A stretch of 50,585 bases of DNA, from the NCBI GenBank assembly GCA_036403155.1, contig DASWRM010000042.1, positions 113,463 to 164,047 of the forward strand, given 5' to 3'. Shown one piece after another: positions 33,033 through 43,365 of the stretch (position 1 is the stretch's first letter; each line of letters opens with the position of its first letter). The notes below the pieces were generated by a model. The model was not told the origin of the DNA. It worked only from the letters and a program-made list of their open reading frames with translations, and searched no databases. The DNA comes from Gaiellales bacterium (GTDB lineage: Bacteria > Actinomycetota > Thermoleophilia > Gaiellales > JAICJC01). Position numbers and translations under genes: made by a program.

Positions 33033-35618
33033 GTGAAACGTCTGCTCCTCCTGCTCTGTGGCGCGCTCGGCCTCGCCGTGCCGCTCCTCTCCGCGCCGGC
33101 TGCGCTGGCCGGCACGTACCCGATGTCGACCGACACCAGCACCAACGTCGACGGCTGGAAGTCCAGCACGCCCACCGCGTACTGGGCATGCTCGTTCGCC
33201 AGCCGCCCAGGCCCGTGCGCTGACGCCGACGTCCATATGCCCACTCCGCTCCGGCTGTTCGCCAAGGGCGGCGTGCAGGCCGATGACGAGGCGTACTGGT
33301 ACTGGATGACCCCGCCGACGGTGACCATCGCGTCCGGCACCGTGACCGTCACGTACGCGACCACCAACGACTTCCGTGCCTTCATGAAGGCACGCCTCCG
33401 GAACTTCGCCTTCGCGTCGCAGCCGCGTCTGCACGTCGCCAACGACTCCGGCACCGCCAGCTGGAACATCCCGGCGAACAGCGAGGCGGTCGGCCTGTTC
33501 CTGAGCAGCGTGGCGAACCACAGCCCGACGAACAAGTGGGCGAACTCGCTGAGCGTCGATGCGATGAACGTGACGCTCCGCGACGACACCGCCCCGACCG
33601 CCGCTGTGTCCGGCGATCTCGCATCCGGACGCTGGTTCAACCAGACGCAGCCCGTGTGCGTCACGGTCTCGGCGTCCGACGCCGGTTCCGGCGTCGTCTC
33701 CTCCGAGCTGCGCGACGCGGTTGCGTCGGTCTACGACTCGCACCTGCTTCCGACCCAGCCGGTCATGCAGCCGGGTGTCGGCAGCTACAGCCATGACCTC
33801 TGCCTGACCCCGTCGCGCTTCGCGGACGGCCGCCACGACCTGCTCGTCCGCGTCAAGGACGCGGCGGGCGAGAGCGTCGACGTTCCGTTCACGATCGCGA
33901 CCGACAGCCATGCCCCCGTGGCGCAGGCGATGAGCCCGTCGGAGACGACCGACCGCCGTTCCGACGTGTCGTTCTCGGTCGACCCGGGCCCCAGCGGCCT
34001 GGCGGAATTCGAGGCGTCGGTGGATGGGCAGCCGATGACGATCTCGGGCGCAACCGCCGCGTACCACCCGGTGGCCGACCTTGCGTACGGGTGGCACACG
34101 GTGACCTGGAGCGCGACCGACATGGCGGGCAACCACCGCGACGGCTTCTGGTCGTTCCAGGTCGCCGATGCCGTCGCTCCGGTGCTGAGCGACAGGGCGC
34201 CTGCTCCCGGGTCGGCCTCCGAGCTGCGCCGGCCGGCGATCGGTTTCTCGCTCACCGACGACGGAAGCGGGGTCGCGGCTGCCACTCTCCACGTGCTGCT
34301 CGACGGCAGCGACGTGGCCGCGTTCGGCACGCTGACCGACGGCCGCTTCGCCTACCAGCCGTCCGCGGATCTCGCCTACGGCCACCACACGCTGAGCGTG
34401 GCCGTGTCCGACCGCTTCGGCAACGCGATGCCGCCGCAGCAGTGGGGCTTCGACATCGCCGACGCGACGGTTCCCGTACTCGGCGACGTGCGGCCGGACG
34501 ACGGCTCGGCCGGCAGCGACCGCACTCCCACGGTCTCGTTCGCCGTGACCGATGCCGGCGTCGGCGTCGATGCGTCCGGCATCTCGCTCACGCTGGACGG
34601 GGTCGACGTGACGGGGCGCGCCTCGTTCGCGGGCGGGCGCCTGACGTTCGTGCCGGGTGCGCCGCTGTCCTACGGCCGCCATACGGCGGTCGCCCGCGCC
34701 GCCGACCGCGCCGGAAACCGCGCGCAGCCGCTGACCTGGTCGTTCGACGTGCGGGACGAGGTCGCGCCCACGGTGGCCAACAGGTCACCGCGTCCCGGTG
34801 CCATGGTCGTCGGGCATGCGGCCGTCACGTTCGACGTCGCGGATGCGGGGACGGGCGTGGACGAGTCGACGCTCGAGGTCACGGTCGACGGCTCGGATGT
34901 CATGCCGTGGTCGACGTTCGCCAACGGCCACTTCGTCTACGACCCGGGGACGATCGGCGCAGGCGTGCACACGGTCGCCGTCACCGTGGCGGACGCCTCC
35001 GGCAACATCGCCGGGCCGGTGATGTGGCAGTTCGCGGTGGCCGATCCGGCGCGGCTCGACATTGCCGTGGTCGGCGGCGCCGGCCGGATCGTCGCCGGCC
35101 AGTCGACGACGCTGCGGTACCAGGCGACCGCGAACGGGGCGCCGCTGGCCGGCGCCACCCTGCGGCTGACCAGCAGGACGGCCGGCGGCGCCGCGTTCGC
35201 CGGACAGCGCCTGCTGGTGACGGGGTCAGGCGGGGAGGCGACGGTCGACGTGCATCCGCTCGCCAGCACGGACTACAAGGTCGAGCTGGTCGACAGCGGC
35301 ACGGTCAGCGTGGCCCACACCGTCGTCGTCGCAAGCCGGGTCGGTCTTGCGTCCGCGAAGTCGACGCAGCGCCGGGGCACGACGATTCACCTGTCCGGGC
35401 GTGTGCTTCCCGCACACGGCGGCACCCGGGTACTGGTGCAGCTGTTCACGCACCGGGGATGGATGACCGTCGCCAGGCCGCTCGAGGACGCACGCGGGCG
35501 ATACGGAGCCACCCTGCTGCCGCGCGTCGCCGGCCGCTACGTGTTCAGGGTCGTGGCCCCGGCGACGACCGAGAACGCTGCCGGGACGAGTCGCGGCGTG
35601 ACGGTGCGCATCGTCTGA
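33033..35618 (+). CDS. Large secreted Ig-like repeat protein
   Basis: An 861-residue exported protein. Signal peptide over residues 1-27 (L-L-L-L-L-C-G core, cut near A-L-A). Residues about 30-185 form a unique domain with paired Cys. From about 185 follow five beta-sandwich units of about 95 residues, each with a D-x-x-x-P start, D-A-G-x-G-V, a strand V-D-G-x-D-V and a closing A-D-x-A-G-N; the last three are plainest (starts near 384, 482 and 579). The C-terminus has two further beta domains. No LPXTG or membrane anchor is seen, so it is released or bound non-covalently. GTG start with gaaagga 10 nt upstream. Confidence 0.8.
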   Translation: MKRLLLLLCGALGLAVPLLSAPAALAGTYPMSTDTSTNVDGWKSSTPTAYWACSFASRPGPCADADVHMPTPLRLFAKGGVQADDEAYWYWMTPPTVTIASGTVTVTYATTNDFRAFMKARLRNFAFASQPRLHVANDSGTASWNIPANSEAVGLFLSSVANHSPTNKWANSLSVDAMNVTLRDDTAPTAAVSGDLASGRWFNQTQPVCVTVSASDAGSGVVSSELRDAVASVYDSHLLPTQPVMQPGVGSYSHDLCLTPSRFADGRHDLLVRVKDAAGESVDVPFTIATDSHAPVAQAMSPSETTDRRSDVSFSVDPGPSGLAEFEASVDGQPMTISGATAAYHPVADLAYGWHTVTWSATDMAGNHRDGFWSFQVADAVAPVLSDRAPAPGSASELRRPAIGFSLTDDGSGVAAATLHVLLDGSDVAAFGTLTDGRFAYQPSADLAYGHHTLSVAVSDRFGNAMPPQQWGFDIADATVPVLGDVRPDDGSAGSDRTPTVSFAVTDAGVGVDASGISLTLDGVDVTGRASFAGGRLTFVPGAPLSYGRHTAVARAADRAGNRAQPLTWSFDVRDEVAPTVANRSPRPGAMVVGHAAVTFDVADAGTGVDESTLEVTVDGSDVMPWSTFANGHFVYDPGTIGAGVHTVAVTVADASGNIAGPVMWQFAVADPARLDIAVVGGAGRIVAGQSTTLRYQATANGAPLAGATLRLTSRTAGGAAFAGQRLLVTGSGGEATVDVHPLASTDYKVELVDSGTVSVAHTVVVASRVGLASAKSTQRRGTTIHLSGRVLPAHGGTRVLVQLFTHRGWMTVARPLEDARGRYGATLLPRVAGRYVFRVVAPATTENAAGTSRGVTVRIV

Positions 35619-35670
35619 ACGGCGGGCCGGAGACGGCGTCCGCGACGGGCGCCGCCTCCGGCCCACCATC

Positions 35671-35676
35671 TACACT
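35671..35676 (+). promoter_or_regulatory. -10 box upstream of pcrA
   Basis: TACACT, 41 nt before the pcrA ATG and only 3-6 nt before two in-frame GTG codons that open a 12- or 11-codon leader frame. Confidence 0.5.
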
Positions 35677-35679
35677 TCG

Positions 35680-35717
35680 GTGGTGGACCGTGCCCCAGCC
35701 GAATCGAGCGCCGGCTG

Positions 35718-35718
<1 letters not shown>
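35680..35718 (+). CDS. Possible leader peptide ahead of pcrA
   Basis: GTG-GTG opens a frame (V-V-D-R-A-P-A-E-S-S-A-G) that ends at TGA 35716-35718, sharing its A with the pcrA ATG (TGATG). With TACACT just upstream the mRNA would be leaderless at GTG 35683. It may simply load ribosomes for coupled pcrA translation; pcrA itself has no visible Shine-Dalgarno. Too short to judge by composition. Confidence 0.3.
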
Positions 35719-37898
<2,180 letters not shown>

Positions 37899-37901
37899 CG
37901 G

Positions 37902-38825
37902 TCAGGAGATCCGGACTGCGCCGTCGTAGTGCCGCCTGAACCAGGTGTGGCCGAGCTGCGACGCGTGCACCCGCGCGCCGCGATGCGGCGCATGCAGGAA
38001 CCAGCCATGGCTGGTGTAGATGCCGACGTGGTTTCGGTGGTCGAAGAACACCAGGTCGCCGGCGCGCAGCTCGCTTCGCGGCACGTGGCGACCGGCGTGC
38101 CACTGGTCGAACGTCACGCGTGGGAGCTCGACGCCGAGGCGGCCGTAGACGTACTGGACGAGCCCCGAACAGTCGAAGCCCTTGGGCGACTCGCCGCCCC
38201 ACCGGTAGGGGGTGCCGACGAACGTCCTCGCCAGGCGCACGGCCCGGGTGCCGAGGGTTCCGTGCCGCGACGCATGACGCGTTCCGTGGCCGGAGCGCGA
38301 CGCGTGGTTCAGGGCCCGGAGCGTCTGGGGGCCCACCTCGCCGTCCACCACCAGGTCGTGGCGGCGCTGGAAGCGACGCACGGCGCGGTAGGTCGTGCGG
38401 TCATAGAGGTCGCCGGCCGGCAGGTGCAGCCGCCGGCGGACGTGTGCGACCGCGGGCCCGCGGTCTCCGAGCCGCAGGATCGCGTCCTCCTGAGCGCGTC
38501 GAGCGTGCGACGCGTGGTGGCGCAGCAGCGCCCGCCATGTCTGCGGCCCGACCTGCCCGTCGACCAGCAGGTGGTGCGACCGCTGGAACGCCTTCACGGC
38601 CTTCCGTGTGTGCGGGCCGAAGATGCCATCGTCCGGCAGGTGCAAGAGGCGTTGCACACGCCGGACCAGCGTTCCGTGGTCGCCCACGCGCAGGACGCGG
38701 TGTGGAGTCCGGGCGGCATGGGCCGCCGGCGGCGGCGCCGTCGCAGCGAGCAATGCCGCGACCGCGCCGGCGCAGGCGAGGGCGCCCAGCGCCCGAAGGA
38801 GCGGGTGTTTCATGCGGTGTGCCAT
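37902..38825 (-). CDS. Secreted NlpC/P60 peptidoglycan hydrolase with two peptidoglycan-binding domains
   Basis: A 307-residue cell-wall hydrolase. Signal peptide 1-38, peptidoglycan-binding domain 1 at about 43-102 (D-D-G-I-F-G-P-H-T-R-K-A-V-K-A-F-Q), domain 2 at about 113-173 (G-E-V-G-P-Q-T-L-R-A-L), then an NlpC/P60 endopeptidase at about 192-300 with Cys219 (F-D-C-S-G-L) and His266 (N-H-V-G-I-Y). It should cut stem peptides during growth or division. Basic, His-rich linkers are unusual. I took ATG 38825; a second in-frame ATG is four codons later. No riboswitch-like leader is visible in the 73 bp upstream. Confidence 0.9.
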   Translation of the reverse strand: MAHRMKHPLLRALGALACAGAVAALLAATAPPPAAHAARTPHRVLRVGDHGTLVRRVQRLLHLPDDGIFGPHTRKAVKAFQRSHHLLVDGQVGPQTWRALLRHHASHARRAQEDAILRLGDRGPAVAHVRRRLHLPAGDLYDRTTYRAVRRFQRRHDLVVDGEVGPQTLRALNHASRSGHGTRHASRHGTLGTRAVRLARTFVGTPYRWGGESPKGFDCSGLVQYVYGRLGVELPRVTFDQWHAGRHVPRSELRAGDLVFFDHRNHVGIYTSHGWFLHAPHRGARVHASQLGHTWFRRHYDGAVRIS

Positions 38826-38898
38826 CGTGCCCGTGTCTCGTTCTAGGAACGGGTTGCAAAGGAGCCGTGATGCGCTCGTAAGGATTTGGCAAACGCGC

Positions 38899-40149
38899 CT
38901 AGCGCTCGCCGCGACCGCGCGGCGCCCACGGCGACTCGCGCAGCACCCATTCGGCCCGCGGGCCGACGGCGTGAGCAACCGGCGCAGCGACCAGGAGGGC
39001 CACCGACCCCGACACGACGAACGCCCACCGCGGGGACAGCACCGTCGCAAGGACGCCGCCCAGCACCGTGCCTGCGACCTGCCCGGAGACGGCGACCGCG
39101 ATCAGGAAGGCGATCAGTCCGACGCGCTCGCCCGCTTCCGCCTCCCGAACGGCACGGGTGCGGTTCAGGACGATGGCGACCCCGTTGAAGACGCCGAGGA
39201 TCGTCAGTCCGAAGGCGGCGAGCGGCAACCACGTGGACGCGCCGGCGATCATCACGGCGGCCCCCATGCCCGCCAGTGCGAGCGGAAATGCGGCGCGCCC
39301 GAAGGTTCGCGAACCGGCGAACATGCTGCCCGCGACCAGCCCGAGCGCGTCGAGCCCGAGGATCAGACCGACGGCGGCGGGCGAGGCATGGAACTGCCCG
39401 CGGAGGAGCGGCACCTGCACGCTCAGCACGACGCCGAGCACGACCGCGGCGACCGCCCAGCCGAGGGCGATCTGCCGGAGCACGGGCGACATGCGGATCC
39501 GCCTCACGGTCGCGCGGACATGCAGGGACGCCCGGCCGGGGGAGTCGACCGTCCCGGGCCGCGCGAGCGCGCCGCAGCCGGCGATCAGGAGCGCCGACGC
39601 AGCGAACGATGCGGCGTTGAGCCCGAGCGCCACGGCTGCGCCGACGCTGCCGACCAGTACTCCACCGACCAGCTCGCCGAGGAATGTCATGGCGTTGTCC
39701 GCCGAGCCGATCGCGCCGGTGGCCGGCTCGAGATCCTCGTCGGGGACGAGCAGCGGCACCGCGGCGGTCGCGAGCGGACGGAACACGCCGCCGGCCACCC
39801 CGGCCAGGCCGGCGAGCGCGACCACGATCCACGGCGTGTCGACCGCCGCCAGCACAGCGAAGACCCCGACCGATGCGACGTCAGCGGCGATCAGCGCCGC
39901 GCGTACCGGCAGGCGGTCGAGACGGTGCCCGAACAGGAAGCCGATCAGTACGAGCGGCGTCAGCTCCGCGAACAGCAGGGCGGACACCCATCCCGGAGAG
40001 CCGGTCACGTCATACATGCGGATCGCGAGCGCGATCGCCGCCATCCAGGTGCCAAGGACGCTGATAGCCGTCGCGAGCCAGAAGCGCCGGAAGCCCGGCC
40101 GGGCGGGGCCGACGGATGCGCGGATCAGCGATCGGAGGTGCGGGCGCAT
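38899..40149 (-). CDS. MFS transporter
   Basis: A 416-residue membrane protein with about 12 predicted helices. A cytosolic loop after the second helix reads G-H-R-L-D-R-L-P-V-R, a form of the MFS loop 2-3 motif (G-x-x-x-D-R-x-x-R-R). The family member most alike in style is the enterobactin-exporter/MFS_3 group, but the substrate is unknown. The start is leaderless: TAGGAT lies 7 nt before ATG 40149, and the longer in-frame reading upstream to 40371 has no membrane or signal character. No neighbour suggests a role. Confidence 0.85.
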   Translation of the reverse strand: MRPHLRSLIRASVGPARPGFRRFWLATAISVLGTWMAAIALAIRMYDVTGSPGWVSALLFAELTPLVLIGFLFGHRLDRLPVRAALIAADVASVGVFAVLAAVDTPWIVVALAGLAGVAGGVFRPLATAAVPLLVPDEDLEPATGAIGSADNAMTFLGELVGGVLVGSVGAAVALGLNAASFAASALLIAGCGALARPGTVDSPGRASLHVRATVRRIRMSPVLRQIALGWAVAAVVLGVVLSVQVPLLRGQFHASPAAVGLILGLDALGLVAGSMFAGSRTFGRAAFPLALAGMGAAVMIAGASTWLPLAAFGLTILGVFNGVAIVLNRTRAVREAEAGERVGLIAFLIAVAVSGQVAGTVLGGVLATVLSPRWAFVVSGSVALLVAAPVAHAVGPRAEWVLRESPWAPRGRGER

Positions 40150-40474
40150 CGGGGCGATCCTATCGAGCGCCGCCACACGACCGCCCGTGGTGCCCGAGGA
40201 TGTGCCGAACCCGCCGCGCCCGTTCACGGGGGTGGAGCGTGACCGCATCGATCCTCGGCGAGCTTGTGTGGTTCCTAAGTCGGCTTGTGGATGGATCGCC
40301 TCGCGCGGACTCCATGGGCGGGCCGGCTGTCGCGCCCGCGTGAGCCGGGAGCTCGGCCAGGCGGACCGCACGCGGCGCGTTGCTGGCGGCTGCTATCCTC
40401 GCTGCCTGCCGCGAGTTGGCGGAAGTCGTTAGCGGCGAGGTTTCCGTCGATTTCGCGCGGTTCGCAACAGTCCG
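40150..40474. other. Intergenic region between the MFS gene and tRNA-Val
   Basis: 325 bp with no convincing gene. It holds the MFS -10 box on the minus strand (40157-40162) and, on the plus strand, TATCCT (40394-40399), the best -10 candidate for the tRNA, about 76 nt upstream of it. No -35 of good quality is seen. Short open frames here have no recognisable protein features. Confidence 0.5.
40157..40162 (-). promoter_or_regulatory. -10 box of the MFS gene, leaderless
   Basis: TAGGAT on the minus strand, seven nucleotides before ATG 40149. Confidence 0.6.
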
Positions 40475-40547
40475 GGGCGGTTAGCTCAGTTGGGAGAGCA
40501 CCAGCTCGACAAGCTGGGGGTCACTGGTTCGAGCCCAGTACCGCCCA
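40475..40547 (+). tRNA. tRNA-Val (anticodon GAC), with C33
   Basis: All four arms fold: acceptor GGGCGGT/ACCGCCC, D-arm GCTC/GAGC, anticodon stem CCAGC/GCTGG with loop TCGACAA, variable GGGTC, T-arm ACTGG/CCAGT with loop TTCGAGC, discriminator A. The seven-base loop puts GAC at 34-36, reading GUC/GUU valine codons. Position 33, almost always U, is C. The 3' CCA is not encoded. A terminator follows at once. Confidence 0.92.
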
Positions 40548-40555
40548 TTTTCCGG

Positions 40556-40579
40556 AAACCCCTGCACCCGCGGGGGTTT
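40556..40579 (+). terminator. Terminator after tRNA-Val
   Basis: AAACCCC-TGCACCCGCG-GGGGTTT: a seven-pair stem that can extend through a GC pair, eight bases after the tRNA. The TTT arm doubles as a short T run. Confidence 0.7.
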
Positions 40580-40619
40580 CGTGTTGTCACGGGCGTCGAC
40601 GCGGGATCCGGAGTGATCC

Positions 40620-41303
40620 TCACTCGTGCGCTGATCGCAGCATGAACAGGATGCGTGCGAGCTCCGACTCGAGCCGGTTCTCGCACAGTGTGTAGAGGGG
40701 TGCGGCGTAGCCGCCGTCGAGCAGTCTGTCCGTGAGGGCAACGGCGCGGAGGCACGGCGGCTCACGGCTGAGTCGTTCGATGACCTCCCGGATGGCGGGC
40801 TCGTGGCCGGCGAGGGTTGCGGCGCTCGGCGGTGGTCGTGAGGCGATGGGGATCTGATGCAGGCGCACCGCATCACCCAGCGCGCGTTGGAGCGTCGCTG
40901 CGAGCCGCCTGGTGTGTCGGAGAGAGGTCAGCCGGTGCGCTTCCCGACGCAGCTCCGCGACGGCGTGGTCGTACCCGTGGATGATCAGTGCGCGTGCCGC
41001 TCGGCGCCGCATCGTGATCTGACAGGCCAGTATGACCGTGAGGACGAGCTGGACGAGCATCGCGGCCGCCTCGAATCGCACGAGCTGGCTGAGCGTTCGG
41101 TGGGACAGCGCTGCGATCAGCAGCATGAATCCGGCGAGGCTGGCGATCTGCTTCCGTGTGGCAGCGACGGCTTCGAGTGCCCGTCGGTACGGATGCTCAT
41201 GGGGGAGCAGTTGGCGTGCCGAGATCGTGCGGCTAGTCGTCTTCAAGATGTCGCTCGACCTGGTCGATTCCTGATGGCCGGCCGTTTCGCACCCAGAGGG
41301 CAT
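40620..41303 (-). CDS. Two-helix membrane protein of unknown function
   Basis: Up to 227 residues. Two membrane helices lie at about 53-70 and 80-98 (L-A-G-F-M-L-L-I-A-A-L and L-V-Q-L-V-L-T-V-I-L-A), followed by a basic R-R-R-A-A-R-A and a cytoplasmic helical domain of about 120 residues. I know no family. The ATG at 41303 lies 71 nt inside the upstream APC gene with a weak ribosome site; a TTG just before the APC stop (in L-K-T-T-S-R) is a sensible alternative. The overlap suggests coexpression with the transporter. Confidence 0.6.
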   Translation of the reverse strand: MPSGCETAGHQESTRSSDILKTTSRTISARQLLPHEHPYRRALEAVAATRKQIASLAGFMLLIAALSHRTLSQLVRFEAAAMLVQLVLTVILACQITMRRRAARALIIHGYDHAVAELRREAHRLTSLRHTRRLAATLQRALGDAVRLHQIPIASRPPPSAATLAGHEPAIREVIERLSREPPCLRAVALTDRLLDGGYAAPLYTLCENRLESELARILFMLRSAHE

Positions 41304-42624
41304 GGAGCCCGGCGGCGATCACGCCGGTCGCGACAAGCGACAGCAGTGGGTAGCCGCGTCCGAGGTTGACGGCCAGCGTGAACGCGACGCTCGCCGCGCC
41401 GACGAGGTTCACCGCAGCCAGTCCGCGGCGGCCGTCGCGAAGCGAGAACCGGGCCATCGCTGTCAGCCCAGCGAGGAAGCTGACGAACACCGCGACCGCA
41501 TAGAACAGCACGAGTTCCTGCTCGTGGCCGCCTGCTGCGAACAGCACGACGGCGGAGATGGCGAGGTAGACGGCCACCGACCAGTACGGCGTGTGATGGG
41601 CGTTCGCCTCGCCGAGGCTGCGCGGCAGGATGCCGACGCCTGCGCTGTCGGGGTGGCGAGAGAGGGCTTTGAGGAGGCCGGGGCCCGCCTGGAAGGACGA
41701 ACTGGCGGCCGAGAGCAGCAGCAGCGAGCTGGCCGCCTGGAAGAGCACGAACAGGACGCCATTGCCGACCGAGGCTTTGGCGATGTCGGCGATCTGCGTC
41801 GAGTCGGCCTGCGGGATGCCGACGTGCAGCCGCACGGCGAGAGCGGTGATGCCGATCGTCAGCACCGCGACGATCACCATGGTGAGCACGATGGTCGCGC
41901 GGGCGAAGCGGCGGCGATCCTCCGCTCCGAGCTGTCCGAGCTGGCCGATTGCCGTCGCGGGCGCCTCCGTCCCCGTTGCAAGCGCCATCGCGACCGGAAA
42001 CGAGAGCAGCACCGCGAGCAGCGGCGAGCCATCCGCACCGGTGATCGGTGAGTGTCCGTGCGTGTCGGCCGGTGACACGAATCCGTGCGCGAGGACGAGA
42101 ACCGATGCTGCGACGAAGAGCATGGTCATCGCTGCGAACACGAGCCGGCCGCCGTGGCCGAACCACGTCAGCCCGGCCACGCCTCCCAGGAGACCGAGCC
42201 CGATCGCGAGCCTCGCCGGTGCGAGGCCCGGCAGGTAGGCGATCAGCGCGCTGACCGCGGCGGCCACCGAAATGGTGATCGTGAGGACGAAGTCGACGAT
42301 CAGCGCACCGATCGGCAAGAAGACCCATTTCGTCCCGAACGCGCGGCCGGCCGCCTCGGCTGATCCGCCGCCCAGCGGAAAGCGGCCGACCAGCTGCCAG
42401 TAGTTCACGTCGACCAGCGCGATGATGCCTAGCACGATCAGCTGGGTCACCATCAGCAAGCTGAGATGACCATCCAGCGACCGAAGCGACGCCTCGATCG
42501 TGTACGCGACCGATGACACCGGGTCGGCCATGACGGCGAACGCGAAGCCGACGAAGAGGGCTAGCCGATAGGGCCTGCTCTGGGCTCGCGGCAGCACGGC
42601 GGTGATGGCGGTGTCGGCAGGCAT
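41233..42624 (-). CDS. APC-superfamily transporter (KimA/KUP-like TM1)
   Basis: A 463-residue protein with about 12 helices and no C-terminal cytoplasmic domain. TM1 reads A-V-M-A-D-P-V-S-S-V-A-Y-T-I-E, resembling the D-x-x-S-S-x-A-Y motif of KUP/KimA-type APC K+ importers more than amino-acid permeases; this is a similarity judgement only. ATG 42624 has ggag 6 nt upstream; the in-frame extension to 42657 is unlikely. It is divergent from the SRPBCC gene and overlaps the two-helix protein. Confidence 0.82.
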   Translation of the reverse strand: MPADTAITAVLPRAQSRPYRLALFVGFAFAVMADPVSSVAYTIEASLRSLDGHLSLLMVTQLIVLGIIALVDVNYWQLVGRFPLGGGSAEAAGRAFGTKWVFLPIGALIVDFVLTITISVAAAVSALIAYLPGLAPARLAIGLGLLGGVAGLTWFGHGGRLVFAAMTMLFVAASVLVLAHGFVSPADTHGHSPITGADGSPLLAVLLSFPVAMALATGTEAPATAIGQLGQLGAEDRRRFARATIVLTMVIVAVLTIGITALAVRLHVGIPQADSTQIADIAKASVGNGVLFVLFQAASSLLLLSAASSSFQAGPGLLKALSRHPDSAGVGILPRSLGEANAHHTPYWSVAVYLAISAVVLFAAGGHEQELVLFYAVAVFVSFLAGLTAMARFSLRDGRRGLAAVNLVGAASVAFTLAVNLGRGYPLLSLVATGVIAAGLHALWVRNGRPSGIDQVERHLEDD

Positions 42625-42681
42625 GGCAATCTCCACGCCGACCCGGCTTCCCGGCACACCGCAGTCAGCGTACGGCCCGCC

Positions 42682-42732
42682 GCATCACGCTGGTATCCCG
42701 ATTCACCACGATCGCATCACGATTGCATCACG
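42682..42732. promoter_or_regulatory. Repeated GCATCACG motifs in a divergent promoter region
   Basis: GCATCACG at 42682-42689, 42714-42721 and 42725-42732; the last two lie in an 11-bp tandem repeat (CACGATCGCAT, CACGATTGCAT). The motifs sit between the divergent APC (starts 42624) and SRPBCC (starts 42829) genes, so a shared operator is possible. Confidence 0.35.
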
Positions 42733-42828
42733 GGCCGCGCCGCCGGATGCGGCACGGGGTGCGGGAGCGGGATTGACCGCTGAAGGCGGCGGGTACGCGT
42801 GCTCTTCACCCGAGGAGAGGAGCATGGC

Positions 42829-43290
42829 ATGGCGCATGTGGCAGAAGAGGTGCGAGTCGACCGCCCGGTGTCCGAGGTGTACAACCAGTGGACGCAGTTC
42901 GAGGAGTTCCCGCAGTTCATGAGCGGCATCGAGCAGGTGCAGCAGAAGGACGACACGCACCTGCACTGGAAGGCGAACATCGCCGGCAAGACCGCCGAGT
43001 GGGACGCCGAGATCACCGAGCAGGTGCCCGATCAGGTGATCGCCTGGCGCGCCGTCGAGGGCGCCCAGAACCAGGGACGTGTCCAGTTCCAACAGGAAGG
43101 CGGCGGGACGCGCGTCCGGCTCGAGCTCGACGTCGAGCCCCAGGGCATCGTCCAGCAGGCGACCGACATGATGGGCATGCTGGAGGGCCAGGTGCGGGAC
43201 GATCTCAATCGGTTCAAGCAGCTGATCGAGTCGCGCGGCGAGGCCTCCGGCGAATGGCGCGGAGAGGTGCGCGGCGGCGAGACCCAGTGA
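42829..43290 (+). CDS. SRPBCC (START-like) ligand-binding protein, polyketide-cyclase family
   Basis: A 153-residue single-domain helix-grip protein: an opening strand V-R-V-D-R-P-V-S-E-V-Y, F-E-E-F-P-Q-F-M, then V-P-D-Q-V-I-A-W-R-A, G-G-T-R-V-R-L-E-L and a long C-terminal helix D-L-N-R-F-K-Q-L-I-E-S. Such proteins bind hydrophobic ligands; small stand-alone members of this type (cyclase/dehydrase) are often stress-linked. No catalytic residues are known. ATG 42829 follows gaggagagg by 8 nt; nearby out-of-frame ATGs are ignored. Confidence 0.85.
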   Translation: MAHVAEEVRVDRPVSEVYNQWTQFEEFPQFMSGIEQVQQKDDTHLHWKANIAGKTAEWDAEITEQVPDQVIAWRAVEGAQNQGRVQFQQEGGGTRVRLELDVEPQGIVQQATDMMGMLEGQVRDDLNRFKQLIESRGEASGEWRGEVRGGETQ

Positions 43291-43296
43291 CGCAGC

Positions 43297-43334
43297 CCGG
43301 GGCGGCGGTCGGCTCGAGCTGACCGCCGCCCCGG
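43297..43334. terminator. Bidirectional terminator between SRPBCC and nitroreductase genes
   Basis: CCGGGGCGGCGGTC and GACCGCCGCCCCGG form a perfect 14-bp stem around ggctcgagct. It lies between convergent stops at 43290 and 43366. Confidence 0.75.
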
Positions 43335-43365
43335 CACCTCACGGGCGAGCGGTCGCACCGCCGGC

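Noticed and set aside
32280-34682. 800-codon minus-strand reading of which the HAD gene is the last quarter
   Set aside because: Only the part after GTG 32885 has protein character; the rest is antisense of the secreted Ig-like protein.
38826-38898. c-di-AMP (ydaO) riboswitch ahead of the NlpC/P60 gene
   Set aside because: Such hydrolase genes often have one in actinobacteria, but the 73-bp gap is too short and lacks the conserved pieces.
40481-40876. Minus-strand frames covering tRNA-Val
   Set aside because: They read antisense through the tRNA and its terminator.
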